This document shows positions 5,640 through 6,481 of a DNA stretch of 6,481 nt, one piece after another (the first letter of the stretch is position 1; each line of letters opens with the position of its first letter). The notes beneath the pieces were generated by a model. That model had not been told where the DNA came from. It searched no databases and saw only the letters and a list, made by a program, of their open reading frames with translations. The DNA is from Nitrospiraceae bacterium (lineage in GTDB: Bacteria > Nitrospirota > Nitrospiria > Nitrospirales > Nitrospiraceae). The position numbers were made by a program, and so were the translations under genes. The stretch spans positions 1 through 6,481 of the forward strand of contig JAICXS010000117.1 in NCBI GenBank assembly GCA_025934615.1, in the 5' to 3' direction.

Positions 5640-5681
5640 GATCCATCTCGTTCTGGAATTATCCGGGGCGAGCTAGGATCT
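5639..5681 (+). terminator. Structured hairpin overlapping the flgL stop
   Basis: Nested pairing runs AGATCC (5639-5644) with GGATCT (5676-5681), CTCG (5647-5650) with CGAG (5669-5672), and CTGGA with TCCGG around the loop ATTA, with small internal loops between. It begins at the last base of the flgL stop codon and probably ends the flgKL transcript or protects its 3' end. The tail CACTTTGG is not a strong U-run, so intrinsic termination is uncertain. Confidence 0.5.
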
Positions 5682-5889
5682 CACTTTGGCCGAAGACTTT
5701 CTCAAGAACACCATCGCGGTGCTGATCGAATCGTTCGCCGTTCCTCTTAAAATCACCTGCCGGTCCTCTCATTGAATGATATGCCCGCCCAGTAATCTCC
5801 TCTTGCAGCTCACGCCACGGAACTGACTTGAGAAGACACGCTCCCAGGCTGGCTTCCTTGTCCTCCCCCATGGTGCTGATGATGATCAT
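5659..5889 (-). CDS. Doubtful small hypothetical protein
   Basis: The minus-strand frame from ATG 5889 encodes 76 residues, mostly charged and hydrophilic (PWRELQEEITGRAYHSMRG, NGERFDQHRDGVLEKVFGQ). AAAGG lies eight bases before the start, an acceptable Shine-Dalgarno, and the residue mix looks more protein-like than most shadow frames. It has no signal peptide, membrane helix or family motif that I recognise. Its end overlaps the hairpin after flgL, so it would be convergent with flgKL. It may be a real small gene, the worn end of a longer one, or chance. Confidence 0.28.
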   Translation of the reverse strand: MIIISTMGEDKEASLGACLLKSVPWRELQEEITGRAYHSMRGPAGDFKRNGERFDQHRDGVLEKVFGQSEILARPG

Positions 5890-6200
5890 GATGGCCGCCT
5901 TTGACGGTGGTCGATTGATCCGGTTGCGTTTGTGTTGCGTTCATCTGAACGGCTTCTTGTGAAATGTTCGCTGAATCGCTTGCCGCACTGGCGGAGTGCC
6001 AAAGAACAAGATGTTCCTGGGACCGGCATTGAACGGACCATTCGGTACTAGAGGACCATCAACTTGCGAAGAAGTCATATCAGCACGGCGGGCCAATACT
6101 TTGTTACAAAGCGTTACACAAGAGAAAAGCATCTCATAGGACTTCTTTGGTAACGTAGGCTTCATCAATGTTTATCAACACCATGAGAGGGAGGTTGAGG
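5890..6200. other. Non-coding stretch before the Spy/CpxP-like gene
   Basis: A minus-strand frame at 6168-5941 lacks a Shine-Dalgarno and recognisable features, so it is not called. Items present are a direct repeat TTGCGTT (5924-5930 and 5935-5941), an inverted repeat CGTTCA-TC-TGAACG (5938-5951), a dyad GCACT-GGCGG-AGTGC near 5984-5998, and the GTTACA pair at 6103-6118 upstream of the final gene. Confidence 0.4.
6103..6118 (+). promoter_or_regulatory. GTTACA direct repeat, possible response-regulator site
   Basis: GTTACA occurs at 6103-6108 and 6113-6118, exactly ten bases apart, which places both on one helix face as in OmpR/CpxR-family operators. The first copy is also part of CTTTG-TTA-CAAAG. 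TTACAC (6114-6119) could serve as a weak -35, but the -10 at 17 bp spacing (TAGGAC) is poor. The site lies about 85-98 bases before a gene whose relatives spy and cpxP answer envelope stress through such regulators. Confidence 0.35.
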
Positions 6201-6481
6201 ATGAAGGGCGAGACAATGCGCAAAAAAGCATTCTTCTTGAGCGTCGTAGTGGTGCTGGCAATCACTTGGATGGCGGCTTCCAGTACGATGAGTTGGGCCG
6301 ATGGTCATGGTTATAGAGGTCAAGGGCATAAAGGACATGGCCATGGGCGGCCGGATGCCGCGGAATTTATTTGGCACATTCTCAAGGCGAAGGAACCTTT
6401 GGGCCTTTCCGAGGACCAGGCCACGAAGTTGCGGAGCATGGGCCTAAATTTCAAAAAAGATGAGGTGAAGAAACGTGCGGA
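6201..6481 (+). CDS. Spy/CpxP-like periplasmic protein (3' end outside window)
   Basis: The first 93 codons of an exported protein, open to the window edge. GGGAGG (6189-6194) stands six bases before the ATG, a strong Shine-Dalgarno; an in-frame ATG at 6216 is less well placed. Residues 1-33 form a signal peptide (MRKKAFFLSVVVVLAITWMAASS core, cleavage after MSWA). A His/Gly-rich stretch follows (DGHGYRGQGHKGHGHGR, about 34-50) that could bind metal. The segment WHILKAKEPLGLSEDQATKLRSM then matches the first helix of the Spy/CpxP (LTxxQ) family, with LSEDQ in the place of LTxxQ. Family members are helical periplasmic chaperones or metal-stress sensors. The second LTxxQ repeat would lie outside the window, so the assignment is good but partial. 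Confidence 0.75.
   Translation, partial: MKGETMRKKAFFLSVVVVLAITWMAASSTMSWADGHGYRGQGHKGHGHGRPDAAEFIWHILKAKEPLGLSEDQATKLRSMGLNFKKDEVKKRA

Noticed and set aside
5980..6000. Minus-strand TTGGCAC followed by GTGC, a possible sigma-54 site
   Set aside because: The GG-to-GC spacing is two bases too long for RpoN and no credible gene lies downstream on that strand.
5941..6168. Minus-strand 75-residue ORF upstream of the Spy/CpxP-like gene
   Set aside because: TTG/ATG start without Shine-Dalgarno, no recognisable features, and it covers the likely control region of the plus-strand gene.
1..6481. CRISPR array, insertion sequence with terminal repeats, or toxin-antitoxin pair
   Set aside because: No regular spaced repeats, no transposase or flanking inverted repeats with target duplication, and no paired small genes of known type were seen.

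Overview
The window looks like chromosomal DNA from a flagellated, diderm environmental bacterium. It carries the flagellar hook-filament junction pair flgK-flgL, an exported PEP-CTERM protein, a Spy/CpxP-like periplasmic protein and a tRNA-Arg(ACG). This gene mix and the mid-GC base use would suit a Nitrospira-like (Nitrospirota) genome. That placement is a recollection-based inference, not a proof.

Layout, left to right. Bases 1-45 are a degenerate copy of the 5' flank and 5' half of the tRNA-Arg found at 1799-1874. A sigma-54 type promoter (371-385) and a strong Shine-Dalgarno lead into a PEP-CTERM protein gene (437-1303), which ends in a long hairpin terminator. A short, broken stretch resembling the LRH box of a tyrosine integrase (1501-1617) precedes the intact tRNA-Arg. 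A hairpin pair and an orphan four-helix membrane protein gene (2152-2553) follow. On the minus strand, 3071-2711 is a small exported, helical, probably lipoprotein gene interrupted by a one-base frameshift in a run of five G. The plus strand then carries flgK (3331-4722) and flgL (4734-5639) as a tight operon closed by a structured hairpin. About 0.5 kb follows with only a doubtful minus-strand ORF. The window ends inside a Spy/CpxP-like gene (6201 onward).

How the parts relate. The clearest hidden signal is a pair of near-identical -24/-12 elements (12 of 15 bases the same, identical GG-N10-GC spacing), one before the PEP-CTERM gene and one directly before flgK. They suggest that surface-protein export and flagellar hook-filament assembly are both under sigma-54 here. 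The flgK element would start transcription only 2-3 bases before the ATG, which would make a nearly leaderless mRNA. The left 2 kb (half-tRNA copy, integrase remnant, tRNA, low coding density) reads like an old integration site or decayed island next to an orphan flgKL operon that lacks its common neighbours flgM, flgN, csrA and fliW. I did not find a clearly new multi-gene system.
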